This document shows positions 35,074 through 44,504 of a DNA stretch of 64,000 bases, one piece after another. The stretch is taken from positions 1 to 64,000 of the forward strand of contig JAZUCL010000012.1 in the NCBI GenBank assembly GCA_045639125.1, read 5' to 3'. How positions within the stretch are numbered: position 1 is the stretch's first letter; every line of letters starts with the position of its first letter. Source of the DNA: JAZUCL01 sp045639125. Lineage in GTDB: Bacteria; Bacillota; Clostridia; Oscillospirales; QAMX01. The notes under the pieces were generated by a model. That model made no database searches. It had not been told where the DNA came from and was given only the letters and a program-made list of their open reading frames with translations. The translations under genes were made by a program, and so were the position numbers.

Positions 35074-35222
35074 ATATAACCTCCGAGAAAAGACATATCT
35101 TTCAAATAGACTATGCACTTAGATATATCGTCATACATGAAATATTTCCCGAAAGCGACTTTTAATCTATATTACCCACTCCGAAGATAAATAATACATT
35201 GATGTACTAAATCTATATAAGT

Positions 35223-36923
35223 CTACATTGCCTGTTTTCGCTCACTACCTTTAGCAATAAGTTCTTTTGCACTTTCAAGTGCCGTTTGGGTTATATTATC
35301 GCCAGATATGATACGTGCAAGTTCATTTGCTCGTTCATCATCTGAAAGCCTTGTTACCACAGTACATACACGTCCGTTTTTTTCCGTCTTATTGATGAAG
35401 AAATGACAGTCTGCCATAGACGAAAGTTGTACGGAATGGGTAACGCAAAGCACCTGACGTCCCACAGATACTTGATATAGTTTCTGTGCTACTTTTTGGG
35501 CGGCTCTGCCTGAAAGTCCTGTATCTATTTCATCGAAAATCATTGTGCCTACGCAATCGCCTCTACTCATCACGTTCTTTAGTGCCAACATAATACGTGA
35601 CAACTCTCCACCTGATGCGACTTTTGCAATGGACTTTGGTGGCTCACCAATATTTACAGATATTAAAAATACACAACTGTCAATTCCGTCAGGACGAAGT
35701 TTAGGTTTTTCGTCGCTGCTTTCCTCAAATGAAACCTCAAATACGGAGTTTGGCATATCGAGATACTCAAGTTCACCAATTATCTGCTTACACAGCGTAT
35801 CTGCCGTTTTCTTTCGATGTTTAGATAACCTAAGTGCCGCTTCATACGCCTCTTTATACGCATTGTCTGCCATAAGTTCAAGTTTTTTAATATGCTCCTC
35901 AGAGAATTCAATTTCCGACAGTTCTTTTTGGCACTTATCAAGATGTGCGAGCATATCATCGACAGTTTTTCCGTATCGTTTACGAAGTCTGTCAAGTAAG
36001 TCAAGACGTGTTTCTATTCTGTCAAGTTCCTGCTCATTAAATTCAAAGTTGTCCCCAAGACGAAGGATTTCACCGGCAGTATCTGAGAGAATATCCTCGG
36101 TTTCACGGAGTTTTACGCCAAGTGCCGAAAGAGCATCACTTGCGTCACCTACGTTTTCCAAAGCACGTATTGCCTGACGTATTGAGTCCACAGCACCTTG
36201 CACTTCATCATCACCATAAAGTGCCACGTTTGCCGTGTACACCGCTTCGCTAAGCCTTTCTGAGTTTTGCAACTCACGTCTACGGCTCATAAGCACTACA
36301 TCTTCACCGCTGACAAGTTCCGCCGCCGTCAACTCATTTATCTGATAACGCAACATATCCATACGTTGCGTCTTTTCTTCTTCGCTTAAATGAAACTTCT
36401 TACGAGTCTGTTCCGCACGTTCCCACTCACTACGTTTCTCTGCGTATATACGCAAAAGGTCCTCGCTTTGAGCATAAGCGTCAAGATAGCGAAGATGTGT
36501 TCCCTCGTCTAAAAGGTCGCCTGTATCGTACTGTCCGTGGACACCTATAAGCATACTGCCAATTTGGCGAAGTATTGCCATAGTTACAGGTCGCCCGTTG
36601 ATTTTTGCATAGTTTTTGCCCTGTATGGTTACATCACGGCTAAGTACCACCGAACCATCTTCGTCCGGCTCAATACCATACTCTAAAAGAGTATCCAACA
36701 CCACTTGATTAATGTCTGAAAACACACCTGACACATGGGCACGTTCTGTTCCTGTTCTTACAAGTTCACGGCTTGTACGTGCCCCAAGAATTGCACCTAT
36801 TGAATCAATAATAATTGATTTACCTGCACCTGTTTCGCCTGTTAGGACGTTAAAACCAGATTCAAAGGCAATATCTGCAGATTCAACAACGGCTATATTC
36901 TCGATATGAAGTAGTGACAGCAT
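35223..36923 (-). CDS. recN: DNA repair protein RecN
   Basis: 566-residue SMC-like ATPase that acts early at DNA double-strand breaks. Walker A GETGAGKSIIID (31-42), a long central coiled coil (about 150-370), the signature VASGGELSRIMLALK and Walker B TMIFDEIDTGLSG are in order. Length is typical. The start follows GGGGGAG at six bases. Last gene of the dxs-tlyA-nadK-argR-recN unit, a gene order conserved in Firmicutes. Confidence 0.97.
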   Translation of the reverse strand: MLSLLHIENIAVVESADIAFESGFNVLTGETGAGKSIIIDSIGAILGARTSRELVRTGTERAHVSGVFSDINQVVLDTLLEYGIEPDEDGSVVLSRDVTIQGKNYAKINGRPVTMAILRQIGSMLIGVHGQYDTGDLLDEGTHLRYLDAYAQSEDLLRIYAEKRSEWERAEQTRKKFHLSEEEKTQRMDMLRYQINELTAAELVSGEDVVLMSRRRELQNSERLSEAVYTANVALYGDDEVQGAVDSIRQAIRALENVGDASDALSALGVKLRETEDILSDTAGEILRLGDNFEFNEQELDRIETRLDLLDRLRKRYGKTVDDMLAHLDKCQKELSEIEFSEEHIKKLELMADNAYKEAYEAALRLSKHRKKTADTLCKQIIGELEYLDMPNSVFEVSFEESSDEKPKLRPDGIDSCVFLISVNIGEPPKSIAKVASGGELSRIMLALKNVMSRGDCVGTMIFDEIDTGLSGRAAQKVAQKLYQVSVGRQVLCVTHSVQLSSMADCHFFINKTEKNGRVCTVVTRLSDDERANELARIISGDNITQTALESAKELIAKGSERKQAM

Positions 36924-36937
36924 ACTATCTCCCCCAC

Positions 36938-37390
36938 TTATTTGAGCATTTTTGTCGCATCGTCACAAAATGCAAGTGCCTTTTCCTCATCACGCATAAC
37001 GATAAATACAGTATCATCTCCTGCAATTGAGCCAACAACCGCACTATTTTTCATAGCATCTACCGCATAGCCTGCCGCAGACGCAAGGCCCGGCAACGTC
37101 TTTATAACTACCATATTACCTGCCGAATCAATAGATGTAACGCTCTCTCTGAATATGTTGTGTATTCTCGTCATCATAGTCAGGTCAGGCTCTGCCGCCG
37201 CCGTTGCATATTTATACGAGCCGTCAGATGTCAATACCTTTATCAAACGCAGTTCTTTTATGTCACGGGATACGGTTGCTTGAGTCGTTTCAAAGCCATG
37301 CTCACGTAGTTTTATAGACAACTCCTCTTGGGTTTCCAAAGGTTCATGTTCAATAAGTTCCAGTATTTTTGACTGTCTTTGAAACTTCAT
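36938..37390 (-). CDS. argR: arginine repressor ArgR
   Basis: 150-residue hexameric regulator of arginine metabolism. The N-terminal winged helix holds the DNA-reading TTQATVSRDIKEL; the C-terminal domain has GLASAAGYAVDAM and GSIAGDDTVFIV, including the Asp pair that binds arginine. It lies between nadK and recN as in Bacillus, where it is also called AhrC. No arginine genes are in the window. Confidence 0.96.
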   Translation of the reverse strand: MKFQRQSKILELIEHEPLETQEELSIKLREHGFETTQATVSRDIKELRLIKVLTSDGSYKYATAAAEPDLTMMTRIHNIFRESVTSIDSAGNMVVIKTLPGLASAAGYAVDAMKNSAVVGSIAGDDTVFIVMRDEEKALAFCDDATKMLK

Positions 37391-37422
37391 TTTCTATCAT
37401 ACCTTTCCCTATAAAATCGAAA

Positions 37423-38283
37423 TTATATTCCGTAATTGAGTTTGTCACGTATAACGTCGTACACACTTTTACCTTTTATACTTATTAAGTCGGTCGTATA
37501 AAGGGAGTTTGCGATTTTAACAGTATCGCCATGCATAAGTTGAAAGCCACTTCGTCCGTCCACGGAGATAAGTGCAACATGACTTGCGGCAACATTTACA
37601 TTTATAGTCACAGTACGTTGTGGTGCAAGTACGAACGATTTTGCGTACAGACCATGTGCACAAATAGGAGTAATAGTCATGTTGTACTCACCGGGTTCAA
37701 CGATAGGTCCACCTGCTGCCATAGAGTATGCAGTAGAACCGGTGGGAGTTGCAACTATAACACCGTCACTTCTAAGTTTCGTAATAAACTGATTGTCTGC
37801 AGAAATATCCAAGTCAAGAATTTTACAGCCTGCACCTCGGTTTATAACAACGTCATTAAGGGCATTACCTGAATATACACACTCGCCGTCCCTCATTACT
37901 CTTGCCTCAATCATCATTCTACGGTCAAGTCTAAACTGTCCGTCAACAATACGTGAAAAGAGCGATATTTCATTTGGTGCAAGTTCGCACATGAAGCCAA
38001 GAGTTCCCATATCTACTGCGATAATCGGCACAGACGCCTTTGCACATTGTTCCGCAATACGAAGAATAGAACCGTCACCGCCGATAACTACTGCAATATC
38101 TGCTATTGCAATACATTCGTCACGGTTAGCACGTTTAATATATGTTGGAAGGTCACTTATCTCATACTGTGTGGGAAGATAGACCTGAAGTTTCAGTTCA
38201 TGGAGTTTTTCAGCCGCTTGAAGAAGAACTTCAATAATTCCATCTCTAAGCGGATTATAAAACAACGCCGCACTCTTTATCAT
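37423..38283 (-). CDS. nadK: NAD kinase
   Basis: 286 residues. Makes NADP from NAD and ATP or polyphosphate. Motifs are the GGDGSILR loop (about 69-76), the NDVVINRG substrate motif and the glycine-rich TGSTAYSMAAGGPIV. The start lies three bases after the tlyA stop, with GAAAGG overlapping the end of tlyA, so translation is coupled. NADP supply links it to Dxs-derived isoprenoid synthesis and to the NADP alcohol dehydrogenase, though the order reflects conserved synteny. Confidence 0.96.
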   Translation of the reverse strand: MIKSAALFYNPLRDGIIEVLLQAAEKLHELKLQVYLPTQYEISDLPTYIKRANRDECIAIADIAVVIGGDGSILRIAEQCAKASVPIIAVDMGTLGFMCELAPNEISLFSRIVDGQFRLDRRMMIEARVMRDGECVYSGNALNDVVINRGAGCKILDLDISADNQFITKLRSDGVIVATPTGSTAYSMAAGGPIVEPGEYNMTITPICAHGLYAKSFVLAPQRTVTINVNVAASHVALISVDGRSGFQLMHGDTVKIANSLYTTDLISIKGKSVYDVIRDKLNYGI

Positions 38284-38286
38284 TTT

Positions 38287-39084
38287 TTAGTTTCCTTTCA
38301 ATATCTCATGTGCAGTCTTTACAATGCTTTTTACGTTTGGAACGTATGACGTGTCGCCGTCAAAAGACAAATACATAAGAAATTCTATATTCCCTTCCGG
38401 ACCTTTCACCGGAGAATAAGTAATTCCCTTTACAGAAAAATCATTTAATTTCGCAACTTCTATTACGTCAGACAGCACCTGTTCGTGTACTCTGCTGTCA
38501 CGTACAACGCCTTTTTTACCAACATTCTGTCTACCTGCCTCAAACTGTGGCTTTACAAGACAGACAAGCCGTGTAGATGAGGTACATAGTGTTTTAAGAA
38601 CCGGAAGTACAAGAGAAAGGGAAATAAAAGATACGTCTACTGCAATAAAATCAGGCAGTTTATCAAACATATCAGCCGTTACACTGCGTATATTTTGCCC
38701 CTCCATATTTACAACACGATTGTCGTGTAAAAGCACATCAGACAGTTGTCCTGTACCTGAGTCAAGTGCATAAGATAATGTTGCTCCTCGGCGAAGCATA
38801 CAATCTGTAAAACCGCCTGTTGCCGCACCAACGTCAAGTACAGTCAATCCCTCCACATCAATTAAAAATGTGTCAAGGGCATGGGCAAGTTTATTGCCTC
38901 CTCTGCTTACTAAGTCACTTCCTGCATCTTTTAGCACTATATTTGCATCAAGCGAACACATAGTACTTGCCTTTGTAACCACTTTCCCATCTACCGTAAC
39001 ACGTCCTGAAATAATTGCCTCTTTTGCTCTGTCACGTCCTGTAAACAGTCCTAAGTCAACCATCAATACATCAAGTCTTTTCAC
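38287..39084 (-). CDS. tlyA: TlyA family rRNA methyltransferase
   Basis: 265 residues: an N-terminal S4 RNA-binding domain (about 1-60, MKRLDVLMVDLGLFTGRDRA) and a Rossmann methyltransferase domain with TVLDVGAATGGFTD as the SAM site and VDVSFISL further on. The family 2'-O-methylates 16S and 23S rRNA; some members act as haemolysins, which is not implied here. Set between dxs and nadK as in other Firmicutes. Confidence 0.95.
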   Translation of the reverse strand: MKRLDVLMVDLGLFTGRDRAKEAIISGRVTVDGKVVTKASTMCSLDANIVLKDAGSDLVSRGGNKLAHALDTFLIDVEGLTVLDVGAATGGFTDCMLRRGATLSYALDSGTGQLSDVLLHDNRVVNMEGQNIRSVTADMFDKLPDFIAVDVSFISLSLVLPVLKTLCTSSTRLVCLVKPQFEAGRQNVGKKGVVRDSRVHEQVLSDVIEVAKLNDFSVKGITYSPVKGPEGNIEFLMYLSFDGDTSYVPNVKSIVKTAHEILKGN

Positions 39085-39095
39085 TTGTCTACTCC

Positions 39096-40961
39096 TTAAT
39101 CGTTAAGCAGAGTACAACCTTTGCGGTACAGACTCTCCGCATCAAGTCCAACACTCTTTTTAAGTTCGGCAACACTGCCGTTTGGCAAATATCCGTCGCC
39201 AATATTGCATAACGCTATACGTGGATAAACACCACGCTGTGCAAGGGCAGCAACAACAGTCTGTCCAATACAACCCTTTGAAATGCACTCCTCTGCAACA
39301 AGAAGGCAATTTGTCTTATGAACGGACTTAATAATAGGTTCAATATCAAGCGGCTGTATCTGATACAGTTTTACCACATCAATAGAAATTCCCATTTCGT
39401 TAAACTTCTCAGCCGCTTTTTCAACTTCATTTATCATTGTACCGTAAGTGACGAGCGTGATTTTTGCATCAGGGGCTTGACTGACTATTTTGGTAGGTGC
39501 GTCACAAAGAATATCTTTATATTCACCCTCACTGCCCTTTGGATATCGTACCGCTACAACTCCACTATACTCGTACACCGCTTGACGTATGGCATAGGAT
39601 AGTTCAGCAAAACTTGCCGGGCATAAAACTGTAATATTAGGTATTGTTTGAAGCATTCCAATATCAAATACACCTTGGTGAGTTTCTCCGTCCTCACCTG
39701 TAATACCTGCTCTGTCAATAGCAAAAACTGCATGGACGTTTGATATAGATGCGTCATGTATAAGTTGGTCATAGCCTCTTTGTAAGAATGTAGAGTACAC
39801 AGCAAATACAGGTAAGGCACCTTGTTTTGCCATGGCAGATGCCATAGTTACGGCGTGTTCCTCTGCAATACCCACATCGAAAAAGCGTTTTGGGTAGAGA
39901 TTTGCAAATTCAGAAAGACCTGTACCGTCACGCATTGCAGCAGTAATAGCACATATTTTCGAGTTCTCCCGTGCAAGACGACAAAGTGTACTACCGAATA
40001 TAGAGGAAAAGTCAGTACGGCTTGTACCAAGTGCCGTACCGGAATTGATGTCAAACTTCTTCATACCGTGGAATTTTTCGGGACTTTCCTCGCTATATTT
40101 GTAGCCCTTTCCCTTTATTGTCTTAACATGGAGCAATACAGGGCGTTTAAGTTGTTTTGCATAACGAATCATCTCACACATACTCTCAATATCATGACCG
40201 TTAAGAGGTCCAACATACTGAAAGCCCATGTTCTCAAATATTGACACAGGAAGTATGAGTTTTTTTAATTTGTCTTTGTTACGATGGAAAAAGTCGTTGA
40301 CTTTTTCTGTACGAAACAGTCGTGAATTAAAGCGTCTTAAAAAAGTTTTAAGACGTGCATAACCGGGCTTTAGGCGAATTTTCGATAAGTATGCAGACAT
40401 AGCACCGACATTTTCAGAAATAGACATCTCGTTGTCGTTGAGAATTACAACAAGAGGTTCTCCGCTACGACCTGCATCGTTAAGTGCCTCGTATGCCATA
40501 CCGCCTGTCAATGCACCATCGCCTATGACGGCACATACATTGTAAGATGCACCTAAAATTGTCCTTGCTCTTGCCATACCACAAGCAACAGATACAGATG
40601 TAGAGGCATGCCCTGCTACAAACGCATCATGTATACTCTCCTCTGGCTTTGGAAATCCCGACATTCCACCGAAATTTCGTAAATTATCAAAACCTTCTCG
40701 GCGACCTGTCAGCAATTTATGTACATAACACTGATGGCCGACATCGAAAATGACTCGGTCTGTTGATGTATCAAATGTAAGTTGTAGTGCAACAGTCAAC
40801 TCTACAATTCCAAGATTACTTGCAAGATGTCCACCGGTCTTTGCGATATGTTCCACTAAAAAACGGCGGATATCTGCACAAAGTGCGTCACACTCACTGT
40901 AATCAAGAGCCTTTAAGTCTGCCAATGTACGTATTCTATCTAAAACAGGATAATCGGTCAT
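39096..40961 (-). CDS. dxs: 1-deoxy-D-xylulose-5-phosphate synthase
   Basis: 621 residues from the ATG at 40961 (MTDYPVLDRI); AAAGGA lies 12 bases upstream, a little long, and a GTG at 40991 is the alternative. First enzyme of the non-mevalonate isoprenoid pathway, dependent on thiamine pyrophosphate and Mg. Shows GHQCYVHK, GHASTSVSVACG, the cofactor motif GDGALTGG with NDNEMSISENVG, and DVGIAEEHAVTMASAMAKQG with the catalytic Glu. First gene of its five-gene unit in the window. Confidence 0.96.
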   Translation of the reverse strand: MTDYPVLDRIRTLADLKALDYSECDALCADIRRFLVEHIAKTGGHLASNLGIVELTVALQLTFDTSTDRVIFDVGHQCYVHKLLTGRREGFDNLRNFGGMSGFPKPEESIHDAFVAGHASTSVSVACGMARARTILGASYNVCAVIGDGALTGGMAYEALNDAGRSGEPLVVILNDNEMSISENVGAMSAYLSKIRLKPGYARLKTFLRRFNSRLFRTEKVNDFFHRNKDKLKKLILPVSIFENMGFQYVGPLNGHDIESMCEMIRYAKQLKRPVLLHVKTIKGKGYKYSEESPEKFHGMKKFDINSGTALGTSRTDFSSIFGSTLCRLARENSKICAITAAMRDGTGLSEFANLYPKRFFDVGIAEEHAVTMASAMAKQGALPVFAVYSTFLQRGYDQLIHDASISNVHAVFAIDRAGITGEDGETHQGVFDIGMLQTIPNITVLCPASFAELSYAIRQAVYEYSGVVAVRYPKGSEGEYKDILCDAPTKIVSQAPDAKITLVTYGTMINEVEKAAEKFNEMGISIDVVKLYQIQPLDIEPIIKSVHKTNCLLVAEECISKGCIGQTVVAALAQRGVYPRIALCNIGDGYLPNGSVAELKKSVGLDAESLYRKGCTLLND

Positions 40962-41183
40962 AACGGCAAATATTCCTTTCCCGATAGTCACTAATTTTCA
41001 TAAAATAAACTGTATATATATGCTATATCGTATCACACTTTTTATTTAATTTCAAGTAGTGGGAGGTGGCAGATTTGAAAATAAGGGTGAAAAATGTTTA
41101 ATTTTTAGATAAAATATGGAATTTTTGCCCTATATTTCAATGCATATTGAAATCTTTGGAAATATCACTAAAATGGTATAAAT

Positions 41184-41218
41184 AAAAAAGCGTATCACTT
41201 CTCTACAACGTGATACGC
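41184..41218 (-). terminator. terminator of the lipoprotein gene
   Basis: GCGTATCAC (41190-41198) and GTGATACGC (41210-41218) form a perfect 9-bp stem; on the minus strand it ends in six T. The stretch from about 40992 to 41183 upstream of dxs holds no supported gene, only AT-rich promoter-like DNA and a small palindrome, TTTCAAT-GCAT-ATTGAAA (41135-41152). Confidence 0.87.
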
Positions 41219-41246
41219 CTTATTTGCCTTATTTTAGATATTCAGT

Positions 41247-41780
41247 TTATTCACCGGCAGCAACATTTTGTGAGTAGATTTGAAACAACACTGAAACGAT
41301 TTCAAAATACGTAGTTCTTTCATCAGTCGGAAACTGCATCTCAAAACTAATAAGTTTACCATCTTTATCAATAACACCAAATTGGCAAACATTTATTCCC
41401 TCATCAGACGTTTCAAAGAAGTAGAGAGATGTTTCACCAAACTCTGCCAAAACCGTTTTGTTACGGTCTATTTTTTCTTCCATTAACGCAGAACCTGTAA
41501 CACCTTCAGGTGCCTCAGTTACGGTAGTTGTAAGAGTTGCACCATTACCGTCATCTTGAGAAATTTTGCCGTCCTCTATTGCTAACTCACCGAGAACGTC
41601 AGGATAATACAAAATTGCTCCGCTGTTTTCATCACGATGTACCTTATAACTTACAACTAATGAATCCTCAGGAAATGTAGTAACTGAGCCTTGCATATTG
41701 GGGTCTTTAGATTGTGCAGTAGTGCAGCCGCACAGTATAACAAGTGAAATAACAAGTGTAAATATCTTTATAAGTTTCAT
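41247..41780 (-). CDS. predicted lipoprotein of unknown function
   Basis: 177 residues. A signal peptide ends in the lipobox LCGC, giving Cys19 as the lipidated residue. The mature part is acidic and beta-rich with no motif I recognise; repeated Tyr/Phe (ILYYPDVLGEL, SLYFFETSDEG, TTYFEIVSVLFQIYS) suggest a compact extracellular domain. AAGGAGAG sits five bases before the ATG. It is a single-gene unit divergent from the hydrogenase operon; no functional link is evident. Confidence 0.8.
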   Translation of the reverse strand: MKLIKIFTLVISLVILCGCTTAQSKDPNMQGSVTTFPEDSLVVSYKVHRDENSGAILYYPDVLGELAIEDGKISQDDGNGATLTTTVTEAPEGVTGSALMEEKIDRNKTVLAEFGETSLYFFETSDEGINVCQFGVIDKDGKLISFEMQFPTDERTTYFEIVSVLFQIYSQNVAAGE

Positions 41781-42142
41781 AATTCTCTCCTTAACTTTGT
41801 TTTTTGATATTAAAATTCTACTTAAACTACACTTTAACAGTATACCACATCATTCTACAAATTTCCATAGGTAACTTGAAATTTTCCCTTATATTTTTTG
41901 TATTCTCCAAAAGTTTCTTTTTTTCTTATTATTTTTTCTTTAGTCGTATTGTAAAAAATGCCGAGGATTGTCAAATTGGGTTAAATATTATTTCAAATGT
42001 TGTGCAAATTTTGCCTATTTATGTAAATACATCTTGCATTGGTAAATACATCATGGTATAATGTTAGGACGGGTTTTATAATGGTTGGTGTAAGCAACAC
42101 CACTTAATATAAGCAGAAAAATCACCAAGGAGGAATACGACT
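41781..42142. other. divergent regulatory region between lipoprotein and hydrogenase genes
   Basis: AT-rich gap of about 360 bases. It contains the hydrogenase promoter (42034-42062), the palindrome ATGTAAATACAT (42021-42032), a direct repeat GTAAATACATC (42023-42033, 42042-42052), and a leader hairpin TGGTGT/ACACCA near 42084-42100. No gene is supported. Confidence 0.6.
42034..42062 (+). promoter_or_regulatory. promoter of the hydrogenase operon
   Basis: TTGCAT (42034-42039) and a perfect TATAAT (42057-42062) with a 17-base spacer, about 80 bases before the first gene. The direct repeat GTAAATACATC brackets the -35 element. Confidence 0.83.
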
Positions 42143-42625
42143 ATGTTAAATGAGTCCTACTACTGCAAAACAGACGAGATTATCAGCCGATACGGTCGTG
42201 ACGCAAAGTACCTCATACCCATTATGCAGGATATTCAAGAGGAATATCGGTATCTCCCCGGCGAACTTCTTACCTATGTTGCAAAAACAATAGGTATTAC
42301 ACAGGCACAGGCATACAGTGTTGCTACCTTCTATGAAAACTTCTCTTTTGAAGCAAAGGGCAAGTATGTTATTAAGGTATGTGACGGTACTGCGTGCCAT
42401 GTACGTCACTCAATCCCCGTACTTGAGGCATTCCGCAGTGCGTTAGGACTTAGTGCCGAAAAGCATACTTCCGATGATATGCTTTTCACCGTAGAAACCG
42501 TATCTTGTCTTGGTGCCTGCGGTCTTGCACCCACAATCATGGTCAATGAACAAGTGTATCCGGCAATGACTCCCGAAAAGGCAATTGCACTGATTGAAGA
42601 ATTGAGAGGTAAGGCAAATGATTAA
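42143..42625 (+). CDS. hydrogenase NuoE-like [2Fe-2S] subunit (HydC/HndA type)
   Basis: 160 residues, thioredoxin-like [2Fe-2S] protein like the 24-kDa subunit of complex I. The helical N-terminus (ISRYGRDAKYLIPIMQDIQE) and the four cluster cysteines (CDGTACH, then SCLGACGLAP) are present. It is the small subunit of trimeric electron-bifurcating [FeFe]-hydrogenases. AAGGAGGAATACG precedes the ATG, and its last eight bases overlap the next gene (ATGATTAA). Confidence 0.95.
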   Translation: MLNESYYCKTDEIISRYGRDAKYLIPIMQDIQEEYRYLPGELLTYVAKTIGITQAQAYSVATFYENFSFEAKGKYVIKVCDGTACHVRHSIPVLEAFRSALGLSAEKHTSDDMLFTVETVSCLGACGLAPTIMVNEQVYPAMTPEKAIALIEELRGKAND

Positions 42626-44504
42626 GACTTGCGAAGATTTATCTCGTGTGCGTGAAGAAGCCGTAGCGGCACTTGAACGCTATCAATGCAGAATTCTTGT
42701 CTGCTCAGGTACAGGTTGTATTGCTACCGGTTCTAATAAGATTTATGATATTTTCAAAGGCCTCGTTTCCAATACACCCGGCATTGTGCTTGAGTTTGCT
42801 CCCCATGACGAGAGCGAGCATGAGGCCCTTGTAGGTGTTAAGAAAACAGGCTGTCAGGGATTTTGTGAACTTGGTCCTCTTGTTCGTATTCAGAAAGGTG
42901 ACCACGTTACTCAGTATGTAAAAGTTCAACCTGACGATTGTAAGGAAATTTTCGAGCAGTCTGTTCTCGGTGATGGAATTATTGAGCGTCTGCTCTATCA
43001 TAAAGGCGAAACAAGTTACGTTCAGCCAGATGAAATCCCATTTATCGCAAAGCAAACAAGAATTGTCCTTGCTAACTGCGGTAAGTTTGACTCCGAATCT
43101 CTTGATGAGTATTTGGCATCAGGTGGTTTCAGTGCATTGCAGAAAGTTCTGTTTACCATGAGTACAGATGACGTCGTTGCAGAAATTGACAAATCCGGTC
43201 TCCGTGGCAGAGGTGGCGGTGGTTTCCCCACAGGCAGAAAGTGGTCACAGGTTGCACGTCAGGCAGAGCCAAAACACTACGTTGTATGTAACGGTGACGA
43301 GGGCGACCCCGGTGCATTCATGGACGGTTCCGTTATGGAAGGCGATCCTTTCAGACTCATCGAGGGTATGATGATTGCAGGTTATGCAACCAAATCTGAT
43401 GAAGGTTACATATATGTTCGTGCTGAGTACCCTATGTCTGTATCAAGACTTCGTCTTGCTATTGCAACACTTGAAGAGCGTGGTCTGTTAGGCGATAACA
43501 TTTTGGGTTCAGGCTTTAACTTCCGTCTTCATATCAACCGTGGTGCCGGTGCATTCGTTTGTGGTGAGGGCAGTGCATTGACCGCTTCTATTGAGGGTAA
43601 GCGTGGTATGCCTCGTGTTAAGCCTCCTCGTACAGTTGAGCATGGTTTATTTGACAAGCCCACTGTTCTCAACAACGTAGAAACATACGCAAACGTACCG
43701 AGAATTATTCTTGACGGTGCTGATTGGTTCCGTTCTATCGGTACTGAAAAGAGTCCCGGTACAAAGACATTCTCTTTGACTGGTAACATCATGAATACAG
43801 GTCTTATTGAGGTACCTATGGGTACTACTCTCAATGAGATTGTATTTGATATCGGCGGCGGTATCCGTGGTAACGGCAAGTTTAAGGCTGTTCAAATCGG
43901 TGGTCCTTCCGGTGGATGTCTTGTAGAAACTCGTGGCGATATGCCTCTTGACTTTGACTCTCTTAAAAAAGTCGGTGCTATGATCGGTTCAGGCGGTCTC
44001 GTTGTTATGGACGAGAATACCTGTATGGTCGAAGTTGCACGTTTCTTTATGAACTTCACTCAGAACGAGTCTTGCGGTAAGTGCGTTCCCTGTCGTGAGG
44101 GTACAAAGAGAATGCTTGAAATTCTCGAACGTATCGTAGCAGGTGAAGGACGTGATGGTGATATTGAACTTCTTTTGGAACTTGCAGACACTATTTCCGC
44201 TACCGCACTTTGCGGTCTTGGTAAGTCTGCAGCACTTCCTGTCGTCAGCACAATCGCAAACTTCCGTGAAGAGTACGAACAACACATTTACGACAAGGTA
44301 TGTGTAACAAAGACTTGTTCAAAACTCAAACGTTATGAAATTGATCCCGATCTTTGTAAGGGCTGTTCTAAGTGTGCTCGTGCTTGCCCTGCAGGAGCAA
44401 TTTCAGGTAAGATTAAAGAGCCGTTCGTAATAGATAACGAAAAGTGCATCAAATGCGGAGCATGTATCACATCCTGCGCATTCAAGGCTGTAAAGGAGGC
44501 ATAA
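42618..44504 (+). CDS. hydrogenase NuoF-like FMN/NADH-binding subunit (HydB/HndC type)
   Basis: 628 residues. An N-terminal [2Fe-2S] thioredoxin-like domain (Cys29, Cys34, Cys79, Cys83) precedes the flavin and NADH domain with GRGGGGFPTGRKW (197-209) and VCNGDEGDPGAFMD; the SCGKCVPCREG [4Fe-4S] site follows, and the C-terminus carries two ferredoxin-type clusters (CKGCSKCARAC, CIKCGACITSC). This matches HydB of Thermotoga and HndC, where electrons from NADH and ferredoxin are combined. Directly coupled to both neighbours. Codons are strongly biased, in line with high expression. Confidence 0.96.
   Translation: MIKTCEDLSRVREEAVAALERYQCRILVCSGTGCIATGSNKIYDIFKGLVSNTPGIVLEFAPHDESEHEALVGVKKTGCQGFCELGPLVRIQKGDHVTQYVKVQPDDCKEIFEQSVLGDGIIERLLYHKGETSYVQPDEIPFIAKQTRIVLANCGKFDSESLDEYLASGGFSALQKVLFTMSTDDVVAEIDKSGLRGRGGGGFPTGRKWSQVARQAEPKHYVVCNGDEGDPGAFMDGSVMEGDPFRLIEGMMIAGYATKSDEGYIYVRAEYPMSVSRLRLAIATLEERGLLGDNILGSGFNFRLHINRGAGAFVCGEGSALTASIEGKRGMPRVKPPRTVEHGLFDKPTVLNNVETYANVPRIILDGADWFRSIGTEKSPGTKTFSLTGNIMNTGLIEVPMGTTLNEIVFDIGGGIRGNGKFKAVQIGGPSGGCLVETRGDMPLDFDSLKKVGAMIGSGGLVVMDENTCMVEVARFFMNFTQNESCGKCVPCREGTKRMLEILERIVAGEGRDGDIELLLELADTISATALCGLGKSAALPVVSTIANFREEYEQHIYDKVCVTKTCSKLKRYEIDPDLCKGCSKCARACPAGAISGKIKEPFVIDNEKCIKCGACITSCAFKAVKEA

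Noticed and set aside
41970..42010. Rex operator upstream of the hydrogenase genes
   Set aside because: GGGTTAAATATTATTTCAAA only partly resembles TTGTTAA-n4-TTAACAA; one half-site is poor.
41804..42061. 85-codon plus-strand frame before the hydrogenase operon
   Set aside because: Starts without a ribosome site, is rich in Phe/Ile/Tyr from AT-rich DNA, and overlaps the hydrogenase promoter.
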